A DNA stretch of 7,292 bases from Acetobacteraceae bacterium. GTDB lineage: Bacteria > Pseudomonadota > Alphaproteobacteria > Acetobacterales > Acetobacteraceae. Where the stretch lies: positions 1 to 7,292 of the forward strand of contig DAHWBL010000484.1 in the NCBI GenBank assembly GCA_027323595.1, written 5' to 3'. Below, piece after piece: positions 7,096 through 7,292 of this stretch (positions are counted from its first letter, which is position 1; every line of letters begins with the position of its first letter). The translations under genes were made by a program, and so were the position numbers. Under the pieces are notes generated by a model, which ran no database searches, was not told the DNA's origin, and saw nothing but the letters and a program-made list of their open reading frames with translations.

Positions 7096-7149
7096 CCTAG
7101 AGCAGGGTGCCTTCTGACAGGAGAAGGCACCCTGCTCTAGGTTTTTGTT
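7096..7149 (+). repeat. Perfect 20-bp inverted repeat followed by a T-run
   Basis: The arms 7096-7115 and 7122-7141 (starting CCTAGAGCAGGG, ending CCCTGCTCTAGG) are perfectly complementary around a 6-base loop GACAGG. On the plus strand the stem is followed by TTTTTGTTT, the form of an intrinsic terminator. However, the genes on both sides run on the minus strand, so a plus-strand terminator has no gene to end. On the minus strand there is only an A-run before the stem and no T-run after it. It could still stop transcription from the right-edge gene, act in the leader of the ThDP operon, or be a dispersed intergenic repeat element. CCTAG is duplicated in tandem at its left side (7091-7100). 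Confidence 0.7.
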
Positions 7150-7154
7150 TGATC

Positions 7155-7198
7155 GCGTGATTCAGACCTTCGTGTGATGCCACCTTCGGTCATCACGC
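7155..7198. repeat. Second stem-loop / inverted repeat GCGTGAT...ATCACGC
   Basis: GCGTGAT (7155-7161) and ATCACGC (7192-7198) are exact inverted repeats. The right arm can instead pair with GTGTGATG (7172-7179) in a local hairpin extended by ACC-TTC-GGT (7182-7190) after a 2-base bulge. ACCTTCG occurs twice, 16 bp apart (7166-7172, 7182-7188). Since it lies 1-45 bp after the stop of the right-edge gene, part may serve as that gene's terminator or, with the 20-bp hairpin, as one composite repeat. Confidence 0.5.
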
Positions 7199-7199
7199 T

Positions 7200-7292
7200 T
7201 TAGCCCTCCGGCGCGGTTTCGTCTGTGGCTGAAATCGTGGCGGTCACCTTGCGCAGCAGGGTGTGCAGACGGGTGCGCTCGGCGGGGGTGAG
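7200..7292 (-). CDS. C-terminal end of a gene, MarR-like tail (5' part outside window)
   Basis: The frame enters at the right edge and gives 30 residues before TAA at 7202-7200. LTPAERTRLHTLLRKV, followed by a short polar Thr/Ala/Glu tail, resembles the C-terminal dimerisation helix of MarR regulators, where 'L-T/S-x-A-E-R-x-x-L-x-x-L-L-R-K' is common. No DNA-binding part is in view, so the family call is tentative. It reads in the same direction as the ThDP/dehydrogenase operon, 130 bp upstream of it, which would suit a local regulator. Confidence 0.5.
   Translation of the reverse strand, partial: LTPAERTRLHTLLRKVTATISATDETAPEG

Noticed and set aside
4766..7117. Open plus-strand frame of 783 codons spanning both operon genes
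   Set aside because: It is antisense to two well-supported enzymes and its composition (Arg, Gly, Ala, His, Asp, Gln-rich with no domain) is that of an antisense shadow in GC-rich DNA.
7096..7198. Riboswitch (for example a thiamine-responsive one) ahead of the ThDP gene
   Set aside because: No conserved THI-box core such as CUGAGA or a matching architecture is seen; the perfect hairpin looks like a terminator or repeat instead.

Overview
The window is GC-rich chromosomal DNA with very dense coding and strong G/C bias at third codon positions. Protein similarity recalled from memory (not searched) points to an alphaproteobacterium, most likely Rhodospirillales/Acetobacteraceae-like: a SUV3-type RNA helicase of the long alphaproteobacterial form, an M17 aminopeptidase of the FDTGG subfamily, and short MarR regulators. 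No rRNA, tRNA, CRISPR array, transposase or phage gene was seen.

Layout, left to right. (1) About 1-1992, minus strand: a SUV3-like DExH RNA helicase that runs off the left edge. (2) About 1993-2291: a divergent intergenic region with short repeats and a five-codon ATG...TAA minigene that directly abuts the TTG start of the next gene. (3) 2292-3689, plus strand: an M17 leucyl aminopeptidase with a complete set of metal and catalytic residues. (4) 3690-3879: a non-coding gap of about 190 bp, then 3880-4248, plus strand: a short MarR-family regulator with a good ribosome binding site. (5) 4257-4286: a 12-bp-stem hairpin between convergent genes, probably a shared terminator. (6) 7069 down to 4295, minus strand: a two-gene operon encoding a ThDP (TPP)-dependent decarboxylase/lyase-like enzyme followed 21 bp later by a GhrA-like D-2-hydroxyacid dehydrogenase. 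(7) 7070-7199: a structured non-coding segment with a perfect 20-bp inverted repeat followed by a T-run, then a second stem-loop. (8) 7200-7292, minus strand: the last 30 codons of a gene whose tail resembles the C-terminal helix of MarR regulators.

The best candidate for undescribed biology is the ThDP enzyme/2-hydroxyacid dehydrogenase pair. Both would act on 2-oxo acids, one by C-C cleavage or carboligation and the other by NAD(P)H reduction. The substrate cannot be read from the sequence. The structured leader in front of it and the MarR-like gene end beyond that suggest regulation, but this is inference. The other genes are housekeeping types: RNA helicase and peptidase.
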